This document shows, one piece after another, positions 46,954 through 58,222 of a stretch of 64,000 nucleotides of DNA (the stretch's first letter is position 1; each line of letters begins with the position of its first letter). The notes under the pieces were generated by a model. That model did no database searches and had not been told where the DNA came from. It was given only the letters and a program-made list of their open reading frames with translations. The translations under genes and the position numbers were made by a program. The stretch is taken from contig JAGYXB010000437.1 of NCBI GenBank assembly GCA_022495005.1, positions 682,001-746,000 of the forward strand. Direction: 5' to 3'. The DNA comes from Rhyacophila brunnea. Its lineage: Eukaryota; Arthropoda; Insecta; Trichoptera; Rhyacophilidae.

Positions 46954-47153
46954 TACAAGAAATGAAAATATAATTATTATTAAATTCTACAGGTTTTTTT
47001 AAAAGGATTTGTCGATAGCTATTTCGGTTGTAACACCATTATCAAGACTAGCAGGCTAGTCTTGATAATGGTGTTACAACCGAAATAGCTATCGACAAAC
47101 CCTTTTAAAAAAACCTGTAGAATTTAATAATAATTATATTTTCATTTCTTGTA
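46954..47153. repeat. Near-perfect palindrome, 99-bp arms
   Basis: Arms 46954-47052 and 47055-47153 are reverse complements with a single mismatch that I can find (GGATTTGTC against GACAAACCC), around a 2-base spacer. Center: AAGACTAGC-AG-GCTAGTCTT. TATTGTTGTTAATT occurs on both outer sides (46908 and 47152) as a direct repeat. Either a very young foldback insertion or a template-switch artefact. Confidence 0.95.
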
Positions 47154-47705
47154 TTGTTGTTAATTCATAAATAAGAAAATATTAGACTAAATTGTTGAAG
47201 AATAAGAATAGTTCATATGTTAATTTTCAATAGGATACACCCTTTAAATGTGTACGACAAAATCAGTTTGCACTCATGGATTCCAAGTGTATTGATCCGT
47301 CACTTATTATTAACCAACCGTTAAATATAAGAATACCATATTAACACTAAACCGTAGAAACGATCAAAAGATTATGATTGTTTATTTAAGCTAGATATAA
47401 GATACTGCTGTTTTTTCTGCTGTTTTTTTAATGGAAAAAAACTATACATTTTTTTATGCTAACTGATTCATTTAAATACTCTAAGTTATATCAGTCTGGT
47501 TGTGAACATAATTCACAAAACTAATGAATCCATCATAACAGCGATAGTCAATCAGAGATTAAAGAGAATGAAAATATTTTGGAACTACTCTGCAGTAATT
47601 AAAGCATTGTCAGTAATGTTATAATGTTTGCATTTTACGAACTTCCTGTATTAGTTGTAAGTTTGATAAATTTATACGTATTTAGTAAAATACAGTACCT
47701 ATCAG

Positions 47706-49790
47706 TGGAGAGGGGTGGACGTAGGCTGTTAAGATTTGACATATTAAATAGTGCACACTAAACTTTGTCAGACATACTTATTTGTTTTCATTGAACCAAA
47801 AATACAATTTACAGATAGTGCTGGTCAGTTTTTAAACTTCAATTAAACCTGCCTAAACGTTATGGACAATTCTACAAAAATTGTGCACAATTTTTCAGTC
47901 ATACTTATCTGTTTTCGTTAAATTAAGAATATATAATATTACTACTGTTGTTGTTAGTTTTTTATATTCATTAAACCCTGTTTTAACTAAACCATAATCA
48001 ATAAAAAATATTCTTCTATCTATATCTAAAATTATGTATGGTTTAATGGCATTATGTTAGATATATTATAGGTAAAAAAATATTTCTTGACTACTATCTA
48101 TTATGAATGGCTTCGATAAGGCAAGGTTTAATTGAATTTTAGAAACGAGCAAACACTATCTACACATAAGGCCCCCATAGACGGACAGTTCTCGTAGCAG
48201 TTTGAACATGGCACAGACAATAACTGTTCAATAACTGTACGTTAGTGGCCACACCACAGATCAGTTTAACTACCCCATTTAAATCTGTCGAACTGTTAAC
48301 AGACGTGCCCATATACGTACAGTTATTGTCTGTGGCAGAGCAAGTGTCAAAAACTATGGCGGTTAGGTTCGCGGAGATATTACACAGGGGTATTGTTTCA
48401 ATTAGTTTTAGGTAGGGTATACTTGAACGATGATACACGAATAATTTTACTTTGAATTTATTATGGTTATAATTGTTTTTATTAGAAACAAATTGACATA
48501 AAATACACACCTATGACGTTGGTAAAATAAATCATGATTTCGCTAGTGGATTGTGTATTTTATCGATTCACCGAAACAATATTATACACATTCGTGTAAA
48601 TATAAAATGTAATCTTTTCTTTTGAATAAATTATTCCCTTTAATGGACAGTATTAATTAAGTAAGAAAATCGGTAATATTTATAAAGGTATTGATTTTAT
48701 ATACAATAAATTTAAACATGCCACAAAATTATATTTACATCAATCATCAGTATTATATAATTACTATGATATTATTAAAATATATAGGTACTTAAATTTT
48801 ATTTAGATTTAGCGACATTGTCATTCACAATTAGGTATATTAATTTATGTTGTGAACGTCTTAAACTAATAATTTTTAATATTCACTACATACAATAAAT
48901 AAAATTTGAGTACTGAGTTATTAGTCTATATTTTCACAATAACTTAATATTTATAATGCTCTCTAAAATTTTAACATTTATATTATATTGTAATAGAAAA
49001 CGGTAATATTTATAAAGGTATTGATTTTATATACCTACAATAAATTTAAACATGCCACAAAATTATATTTACATCAATTATCAGTATAATAATTAATTAC
49101 TATGATATTATTAAAATATATACTTAAATTTTATTTAGATTTACCGAGATTGTCATTCACAATTAGGTATATTAATTTATGTTGTGAACGTCTTAAATTA
49201 ATAAGTTTTAATATTCACTACATACAATAAACAAAATTTGAGTACTGAGTTATTAGTCTATATTTTCACAATAACTTTCATTTTAACATTTATATTATAT
49301 TGTATAAAATAATATGTTTACATAAATAACTATTACTTTGTTTTACTCTCGTAAAAATAAATAAAATATAATATTTGCGATCTCCGCGTACATAATATTA
49401 TTACATTTTTAATGTATTATAAAATATATTATAAAATGCAATAACAAGCAACACCAGCCGAAGTTGTATCGCGCGGTATATTCTACTTTACGTTACCAAC
49501 ATCTAACGTCACCCGAAAACTTTCGGCTAGTTGAAATTCCAACAGTTTTACAAAAACACGGGAGTAGGGGGTCGCTGGCAGTTTGAACATGGCAAACATC
49601 TGAAAGGTCGAAAAGTGTCCGTCTATGGGCGCAGCAGATTATCTACCAAAGATAACTGTATAGTTATTAACTGGCATGTTCAACCTGTTACGAGAACTGT
49701 CCGTCTGTGGCCGGGAATTGTAAACAAATACGCATGACTGGCAAAGTTTAGTGTTCAGATTTTAACAGCCAGTCCACCCTTCGCCATCGG
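47706..49790. mobile_element. Composite foldback element of about 2.1 kb
   Basis: Outer arms: CACTAAACTTTGTCAG (47757) and GGCTGTTAAGATTTGAC (47726) face GGCAAAGTTTAGTGTTCAG and TTTTAACAGCC (49740-49772) in inverted form. Inner arms: CATAGACGGACAGTTCTCGT (48177) faces GAGAACTGTCCGTCTGTGG (49692). Between them are duplications (see 48671-49304). ORFs at 48160 and 49531 lie across the arms and are not protein-like. No transposase seen, so non-autonomous. Confidence 0.6.
48671..49304. repeat. Tandem duplication, period 330 bp
   Basis: CGGTAATATTTATAAAGGTA begins at 48671 and again at 49001, and the two units stay collinear (AAACATGCCACAAAATTATA, TGTGAACGTCTTAAA, GAGTACTGAGTTATTAGTC) until TATTATATTGTA at about 49304. 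The second unit is slightly shorter. High similarity suggests a fairly recent event. Confidence 0.92.
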
Positions 49791-50780
49791 TAAAAAAAGT
49801 TGAACATCACTTTCTTAGAAGATGAAAATAACTACACGATTAATTTTATATTTACGATTTTATATAGATATCTATAATATTTTATCCAGCTGGAATCTAG
49901 AATGTAGATTTAGTAGAAAAGTATGTTTATGTTTAAGAATCTGCTAATATTTATTACTATCATTTTATTAAAGCAAAAAGATTGTAGTTACTATAATAAT
50001 AATTAATTAAAGTATGTAAGTGTATGTAATAAATAATAATTACAAGTGCTTATAGTGACCAGTCATAAAGTTATAAGTTGTAATAAATGATGCAGATGAA
50101 CAAAAAATAGCCAATTTATCAAACGTAAATTTATCGATAGATTGATCACTGTAACTGATAAGCTGTTGAAATAAGTTTTAAAGTATCTACTTACCTCCAA
50201 ACCGACTATTAAGAATTTTCCACGGCTTTGCGACTTCCTTGCTCATTATCTTTTACTGGCCCTTCTATATTCTAGTTGCTGTATCTGATTGCAAAAGTAT
50301 TGTAAACTAAGTAATTGGATCGATCTTTCTATCACAAAGAGGTCTTTATAGGTTTCGCAATGATGGTACACAATCTGAGCGAGCTGTTAACTTCTGCCAA
50401 TACTTAGTGGTAGCGGGTTTTATTTCACCGCCAATATTGCCAATCTGCAATCTTTTTCCCATAAAGGGCTGTAATAAATCATTTCGTTGTTATTGGGAAA
50501 CAGTTTTCCAGACAACACTGCACCTGCGCTCTACAAATGCTTCAAATTATACCAAATAAGAACTTAATTTTTTGTAAGCCGATCCGTATTTCCGATTTCA
50601 TGATGTTCTTCACTATAATAAATGTAATATAGTAGAAAATAAAAATGAAGGTAAACCTAAACTAATTGATTAAGCCTGATTAATTATAATACAATATATA
50701 AATACAATAAAATATTATGTTGTGAAGAAAGGTTGAATGACGTAACTGAGTTGGTAAATTTACACGGGAACGTAGATTTT

Positions 50781-51255
50781 CATATGTGTCGCCCATTTCC
50801 AAAAATCATCTCGTCTGGTTTTGATCAAAAATGAACTGAATTTTCAATTTTATTCCTTATTGAAAGGGGAACACACGTCATATTCTATAAACCATTCGAA
50901 AACTAGTCTTTTCAGTCAGTAGTTATAACGGTTGAAAAATATCGTTCAATTTCAAAATGCAAGATGTATTTCCGTATGTTTGCCATTTCAAATATCATCT
51001 TTTCCCTTGTTAGTAGAGTAGAGTGAGTATTTTGAAACTTTCGCTCAATACGTAAAAGTATATCATTTTCTGCAAAACCTTCAAGCATTTGATTGGAAAA
51101 GCTCTGAAGCTAAAATATTAAAAGCGCCCTCCCAATGGCCCAAGAAAAAAATGGTTGTTTTTTTTCTATGTAGAGGTTCCATACACTTTTTTGTAAATAT
51201 CTCAAAACAAAATAAAATGGATAAGATGAATTTTAGAAATGGGCGACTCATATCG
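50781..51255. mobile_element. MITE-like element with about 35-bp inverted ends
   Basis: CATATGTGTCGCCCATTTCC (50781) faces GAAATGGGCGACTCATATCG (51236-51255), with ATCATCTCGTC facing GATAAGATGA just inside. Interior non-coding. Outer border uncertain by some bases. Confidence 0.65.
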
Positions 51256-51561
51256 TCACCTCAACACTATAACTAGATAACTATTTTCACTGTTTTTGAG
51301 ATAGCTATTGAATATAATAATTCCACGTCATTTCCTTCTCTATAAAATGATAAAACTAGGTAAATCAGAAGTTAATGAGAACTCTCTTAATTTTGTGTTT
51401 GAAAATATTAGATAAGTTTAAAACCATAAATGCACTAAAGAAATAAAAAAAAATACATCTAAAATATTTTTTCATACATTTATTACAACATTATTTAATT
51501 GTTCCCAATTAGACTAGCACAATTTTCCGTTTTAATTCCCACTCCCACCAATTCCCAGTCT

Positions 51562-51790
51562 CCCACGATGGCCGTGCGGCTTAAACGTCGTGGGTCCCAG
51601 GTTCGAATCCTGGGTCTGGCAAGCACACATAATGTTTTTCAATTTCTGTATGAGTCAGAGTATGGACCTAATATGTTGAGCAAGTGGCTAACGTCCATTT
51701 TTCGTAAAAACAAAAAGTTGTTAATAAACATCTCCACTCTGTGAAGGCTCATATGATCCTATTAATATTATGATCAGACATCGTCGAAAG
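51562..51790 (+). mobile_element. tRNA-derived SINE family 1, most complete copy
   Basis: A pol III A box TGGCCGTGCGG (51569-51579) and a perfect B box GGTTCGAATCC (51600-51610) in a complete T-arm (CCCAG/CTGGG) form a Leu/Ser-like tRNA head. The body (TTTTTCAATTTCTGTATGAG, GAGCAAGTGGCTAACGTCC, CTCCACTCTGTGAAGGC, GATCAGACATCGTCG) is shared with 17151-17300 and 53890-54090. The 81-codon ORF over it is a by-product. Confidence 0.88.
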
Positions 51791-51908
51791 AAATAATTTT
51801 CAATAATAAATATAGTCTAGATTTATGTTGATCAAGTAATATATTACATTTTATTTTCCCAACAATGACCTTATCTAGTTGTAGTATTGCGATGATGATA
51901 TAAAAAGC

Positions 51909-52160
51909 AACACCTCCTACGTATAAGGTTGGAACTGCAAAGTGGTAACTTTTCAGTAGTACGATTTTAATAAAATTTTAATGACACCACAATGTAAATT
52001 TAAATGCTGGAATCGTAATTTTTTAGTTATGTCTAAAAAATATTGATTGAATCTTTTTTTCTCGATATAATCATTTTATTATCTTTAAAAGTATTTAATG
52101 AATGTAATTAAGGCAAAATAGTCAAAAAAGCAGTGACGACCTTTAACGTAGGAGGTATGG
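51909..52160. mobile_element. MITE-like element of about 250 bp
   Basis: ACACCTCCTACGTATAAGGT near 51910 faces ACCTTTAACGTAGGAGGTAT (to 52158). Interior AT-rich and non-coding. Confidence 0.7.
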
Positions 52161-53889
52161 ATTAAGTATTTCAACACTCAATCTTCATTTTACTCTCCTA
52201 AAAATAAGTGACTATCTTTCCCTTTTGCATATATAATAATTATCTAATTGATATACCTAACTAACAAAATCAATTATATTCATATCAGTAGAAGCTACTT
52301 TATATTGCTATTATGTATGTTATAGTTTAGTGCATAAGGAAATCGTTTTACGTTAGTCCTTACCAGAAATTCACCGTTACCGGAAAAGTACATATATTTT
52401 AATGGAATATATTATTATTAAATAATAATAGTATGTTTATTTTTCTTCAAATTAATACGTGATGAGTCGTATTGCTGCAATTGCGCAATAAATCAAAACA
52501 AAAAATAAGTACTTATATGTTTTTTTTATAAACTATATCGTGACTTTATCCATTAATAACCAAATAATCATTAGTAAATAACGGATTTAATTTTTCTCAA
52601 TGTTTGAAATAATATTATTATGATTGAGTATTTTTTTCGTGATTATTTTGTAGTTTCAATTATTGAAGTATGATCATCATTACTGATCCAAAAAAAGTAT
52701 ATTGAATTAATGATACTAATAATGTTTAAAAAGGTCAGCTGATGATAAAAAGTCTTATGGCCATGCGCATAGATGAGGATACCGTGTGGCTTATGGAAAG
52801 AGTTACCGCAGGTTCGATTGCTGCATTCGCTTCAATTATTATTATTTATAAAAGGATTGCTTATTATAATCATTTTCATAATCATTTTTCTCACCGTTCG
52901 TTTGGCGCCGAAATGCCAAGTTAACTATTATGAACATTTTTCAATAGTATTATAATATAAAAAATGATTTGCATAAATATTGCCATTTCTCGATTGTTAT
53001 TAAGAATAATTCTACACTGTGTATAAATAATAATCATTCAAAAACGTTACAATCCACTTCCATACCATAATAATATTTTGATACTATATTCTCACAGAAA
53101 TAAGTTAACGTGTTTTAAAATTATTTAAATTACATAAACTATATCTAACATAAATACTGACTATATACATAAAGACATGACAATAAATTAGTAGTTTTTA
53201 AGGGAAACATCTAAGTCCTACCTATTTTAATTTATTCGTAACCCAAAGTGCAACGGAGTTAACTAATGTTTTTATAATAGTTTTTGATGTGCTTTAGTAT
53301 TAACAATCGGTTTTTATGTTTTAAATCGAAGTATTAAATATTATTATAGTGTACGACAAAGCACTAGATTTTACGATAATATTAATAACTAATTATTAAA
53401 TTCTGATTTAAACAAGATAAGTTTATATTGTAATTTAAATGAACAAAAAAAGACACTTATATTCTTCTTTTCATAAAAGTGTTATTAAGCCTTTGGACAC
53501 AGACAGAATAAGCAAATGTTTTGATTTTCTTTTGCATGACGCAATCTAAGTCAATAAAGTGCATTTAATGACAGAGACATTAAATTTATTGAATAAAAAA
53601 ACAGGCTAATGGATTTTTAGTATCAGTCATTACTGTCAAACATGTCAACTGCAAAAATAAAAACATGTCAATGTTAATGAAGAATCAAAGATATTTTTCG
53701 TTGTTTTTTGATATATATTAATAAGTTTAAATATTTTTTGGAGAATACTTTAATTTTATTACATAAGTATGTTTAAACAATTAATATGTAAGCAAATCAG
53801 TAGGTACTTTATACCTACATAGATGTTAAGTATCTTCATATACAGTTTCGCCATTATGATAAGGCATTGGTAAGACTTGTGTCTTCATG

Positions 53890-54090
53890 CCCACGATGGC
53901 CGAGCGGTTACGCGTCTTATCATATATTGTTTTTCAATATATATTTAGGCCCAAAGTATGGACCCAATTAGTCACGCAAAGTGGTTAACATCCATTTCAC
54001 GTAAAAATAAAAAAAGTGTTAATACAACCTCCACTCTATGGAGGCCCATAAATGATCTTCTTGGGATCGAACATGATGATTGGGATAATT
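53890..54090 (+). mobile_element. tRNA-derived SINE family 1, B-box-deleted copy
   Basis: Head CCCACGATGGCCGAGCGGTT keeps the A box, but the head is cut after ACGCGTC, so the B box is gone. The body follows the family (TATTGTTTTTCAATATA, CAACCTCCACTCTATGGAGG, GATCGAACATGATG). Confidence 0.82.
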
Positions 54091-54429
54091 TACTTTACTT
54101 TACCATGCTTGGTTAAATTATATAAATTTCATATTTTGCATGGTTTGTGACAAATTTTTTTAACAACATTAATTAGTGGCTCCCGGTCTCAGAGGGATAG
54201 CTTGTTAGCTAGGTACCAGATTTCGTCAGTCATCCGCTTATAATGCTCATGTCTGTCTGACATAATTTAAAATGCGATTCACGCCATGTCTGTTGTCCGG
54301 AGTCTAGGGCAGGTATTTAGCCATACTCGTAGTAGTTTTGAAGCCGTGGATACTGATTCTATAAAATTTACATACCTATCTACTTAATTATTAATAATTA
54401 TTAATTTTCCAATGTATCTTTGACCTTGA

Positions 54430-54670
54430 GTAATAGCCTAGTTGGCGCGGACCTTACAACATGGAGAGACTGGTGGATTTGGGTTGCCTCTAGAGAAAGC
54501 AAAGCAGAGTGTCGAAATAAAGGAGCTGGCTGGGGACAGCATTCACTCTGCCCTGATAGAAGTAGAAGATGGAGAGGGATGAAAAGTCTTGGTCACTCAA
54601 AAGATGTCAAAATTCAAAGGTGGTCACGATCCTGATGCTCAGCCATGAGGGAACGACCAAGAAGAAAACG
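54430..54670 (+). repeat. Dispersed repeat with GGTCACGATCCT tail, longest copy
   Basis: About 240 bp of raised GC: GGAGAGACTGGTGGATTTGG, GGAGCTGGCTGGGGACAGC, AAAAGTCTTGGTCACTC, GGTCACGATCCTGATGCTC, AACGACCAAGAAGAA. Shorter relatives at 14968, 17627, 26455 and 57240. Likely a SINE or retrotransposon 3' end; the 71-codon ORF does not resemble a protein. Confidence 0.6.
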
Positions 54671-56032
54671 GATGATCCAAATTGATTCAACGTGTGTACA
54701 CCATTACTCTTTCAAAATAATATGTTATTAAAATCACCATTCGTTCAGACCAATATGCTTCACTTAGAAAAACAAACATGTAAGTTAATTGATTAATGAT
54801 TTAGTTAAGATAAATTTGTATTATTTCCATTTTTCCCAATCCAGTAATCTAGTTACTAGTTTTATTTTTATTTTTAAAACATACATATCTTTAAAAACCA
54901 GTGCAATCATTTTGAAGATATGCATTTTACATGTAAAATAAAAACTGATATTCCGAGATTCTAATATTTCAATTCCGATTTTTTTTTGATCAACACATTG
55001 AGAATGCACTATCCCGAGAATATAATTCAAAATAATTAATATGTGTTTGAGATATTGTGGGATTGGATAGATATTGAAAAATATATAACAACATATTACC
55101 TAAAATGGCAATTTGTATGAACGTAATAATATGATAGTCAGGGTAATTACTAAAATTTAATTTCAATGCGTGAGTACGTATGCAATATAATGTGATTGAG
55201 ATTGATTTAAAATAAAATTATTATAAAATCAAACAATATTATTTATGCATTGTATACAACTTACGTTTATTATTTAATTTTCTCGTAAAAATGCCATACT
55301 TCTATTAAATTATTATTTTTTCTATGTAATATAGGTTTTTTCACAATATTGTTTAATATTAGTTTATAGCACAGATTATCGATTTATGAGTCGGTGAGTC
55401 AAGGTCCCACAAATGCAATATTGTGTTAAGATCAACAGTGGGAGGGTGTACAAGATATTTAAAAGCCCCGAAATGCTAATGAGATGCATTCTTACTTATT
55501 TTGCATATTCCGTAATAATAGAAGTAACGGGCTCTGACTTTTCAACTGGGACGTAATACAAAATTTGAGGCCACTCCGGCGAAGAAGATTCATTGTCTTG
55601 CGTAGCGATCCGGATTTCCTAGTATAAGATAAAATTCCGATCGAAGGCTCTATTTAACTCTGACACGATTGTGTAATGGAAGCCTTGACATTTTATTGGC
55701 TCGAGGCTGAGTGTCACCAGGAGGACCTACAGCTTCAGTTAGAACTAAAATAATTAATTTAATCCATACAACTGCCTACTTACAAAATTATACCTTCGCA
55801 AACTCATTTCTATTGCCCAATATCAGAGTAAAAAGACAATGCTTCATGTCGTATTATAATTATTTTATAAACATGTTTTATGTTGTATATTATGAATTAA
55901 TCAAGTTAAATAATTTAAGGATACACCTACATAAATTATTGATGACATCAAATGTATTTCTTATATATTATACTGTCCTATTTTATTATCTACATAAATT
56001 AATATATACATTTTTTCTTTCATTTTTATTAC

Positions 56033-56493
56033 CATGGCCCCCACACCCTAAAGCAGTCCTCCAGGCAATGATATTTGGCAGGCCCACCAACCTATCGCTA
56101 AGGTTAAGGACAGTTTAATGTTCTATATTTATTAGTGTTCTTCAAATGGTATTCCGTGGAACTCCGGAATTCCACGACGTGGGAATTACGTGTATTTTTT
56201 ATTTCAAAATAAATTTATTTGAATTATTGAACTATTAGCACTCGGCATCGATTATGAAGCACTAATCGTGACCCCTTTTTGTGGTAGCCAATTATTCATT
56301 TATGATATCACATCAAATTGCATCACACAGTGACATATTTTAAAATGTTAATATTCTTGAAGAGACTTTTTTTGCTTTCAGAGTAAATTCGTGGTGTATG
56401 TTTATCTCACTTAACTGGTCGACCTGCCACGCCGCCCCCCTAATCCCGGACCCCAGGCTAGAGTTTAATTATCCCCCCCCCCTTGTGGGTATC
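56033..56493 (-). mobile_element. GC-ended inverted-repeat element, copy 2 (inverted)
   Basis: The reverse complement of 41735-42146 in order: CATGGCCCCCACACCCTAAA (56033) matches its right end, and CCGGACCCCAGGCTAGAG (56446) matches its left end. A GTGGAACTCCGGAATTCCAC segment (56156-56175) in the middle is absent from copy 1 and is itself palindromic. Confidence 0.65.
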
Positions 56494-56797
56494 AAGTATA
56501 CAACATATAATAGATTGGTTCGAGTATCGGACTGATTTCCACTAGATATCCAAGATACATAATTAAATAGCTGATATTCTAATAATTCGTAGGCGATACT
56601 TACATATTTTTTTGTTAAAATGTATCAGGAATAATGTTGACTATATTATAGAGATACAGATTTGGGAATTTTCCACAGTATTATTAAATGTTTGTGCAAG
56701 TTGAAAAATTTTCCCACTAATTTCGAGGTGGCGTGGAATTGGAAAAAGTGAAATAATAAAAGATCCATTTAGATTGGCATCACGTCTCGTTACTAGT

Positions 56798-57100
56798 TTA
56801 TTGATATTTCACGACCGCAAATAAGTCACTGCTATTAGCATAATAATATTTCAAAATGTTAGTATCATAGTAGAGCCATGCACTTTGCGATCCATTAAAA
56901 GTTATGCAGCTATAAGTGATTTGTATTTCCGGAACGCAGTAACAACTTACCGCCGTTGCATTTGAAAATTTTGCATTACTATTGGTTTTATTTACTGTAT
57001 CACTAACCTTAAATGCAACAAATATATCCTTAGAGAGCGTAGGATAAAGACAGATTCTCAAACATTCACTTCGGTTATTAGACCATTGTAGTTGAGAGAA
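56798..57100 (-). other. Unrecognised ORF rich in N-glycosylation sites
   Basis: On the minus strand an open frame ends TAA at 56798. Within it are NRS, NKT, NAT, NGS and NSS sequons and about six Cys (VSCYCVPEIQITYSCITF), a composition compatible with an extracellular domain, but also with chance in AT-rich DNA. No clear acceptor or start. Not assigned to a family. Confidence 0.18.
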
Positions 57101-57239
57101 GTGGGAGAGGGATTGACAGGATAAAAAGACTAATGGTTGCCGCTGGACGGATCAAATCAAGAATGCAACACGGTTTCTATTACTCCTACACTCCTTCTAC
57201 ACTCACGAAGCAACTGAAAGAGAATTGTGAGAAAATTTG

Positions 57240-57290
57240 GTTTACAAAGGTCACGATCCTTCGTAACAGAGTAATGACTGGGAAGAATAT
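57240..57290 (+). repeat. Fragment of the GGTCACGATCCT tail repeat
   Basis: CAAAGGTCACGATCCTTCGT then AGAGTAATGACTGGGAAGAA, a tail relative of 54430-54670. The GC-richer 140 bp before it may belong to the same element. Confidence 0.4.
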
Positions 57291-58073
57291 TTAATTTAGT
57301 ATTGATTTAAAAAAATATATATACATTCTCAAAATTTCATAAAATCAAAACAATAACAAACTTGTAAGAGTACGTAAATAAAGAATAAATTCTTTAACTC
57401 CCTCGTTCTTATTGGATATTAAAAAATTGTAAATTTGATAGCATTATTAATTGCTATAATATTAAAAATATATATTTAAATGTTTACAACATTTAGCATT
57501 TATATATATCACATTTATTAAACTCATTATGAGCCAAAAAGTGGTTATCGTGCTCGAATCCTAAAGCAAATTTATAAAATTCCCACTCTATTTTCTCCGC
57601 ATTTAATAATATTTGTAATTGTGTTGTGGATCAAATATAATGTTGATCGAATGGTTGTCCTAAAACCTCATAAAAATATAATATGATGAATGAGCATATT
57701 ATTTTGTTATCAAAAAAACCTAACCTAACGTTAATGTTTAAGTTTATTTGTTTAAATTTGAGTGGAAAGTAAGCATACCTATTATCAATAGTTTATTACT
57801 CTCTGACGATTTTTAAATTTGGTTACAGTACCGACCATAGCTACTAACTACCTACTCAGTAATGAGCAAATAGAATGTTAAATTTACACCAATAAGCATG
57901 CAATTAAATTGAAATTTAAACACAGGTGACAAGCACAGAAGTATGACGAAAAAAGCATAACTTTTTTTAGATATCCGTAGTCAGCAATGGCATGCGCTTT
58001 TGCTTATCGGAGTGCGGTTTGAAAAATATATACTTAACTATTTTTTTATTCAAAGGAATAATTCACAAGATTT

Positions 58074-58222
58074 AAGAATGTAACATTCTTTGTTATGAAC
58101 ATGCATAATTTGAAAACACTTCTGAGAAATATATAACCATTAGAATGAATATTTTGTGTTTTCAAAGTGTTTTCATATAATGTATGTTCAATAAAAAGAA
58201 TGTTACATTCTCAACAGTTCAG
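58074..58222. repeat. Inverted repeat with a third dispersed arm near 58515-58570
   Basis: AGAATGTAACATTCTTTG (58076) and TGAAAACACTTCTGAG face GTGTTTTCATATAATGT and AGAATGTTACATTC (58197). AGAAGTGTTTTCAAATTATT at 58539 repeats part of it again. Non-coding foldback structure. Confidence 0.55.

Noticed and set aside
48160..48510. Minus-strand 116-codon ORF
   Set aside because: Lies across the inner arm of the foldback element and shows no protein family likeness.
51499..51744. Plus-strand 81-codon ORF
   Set aside because: It runs through the SINE head and body and is not a gene.
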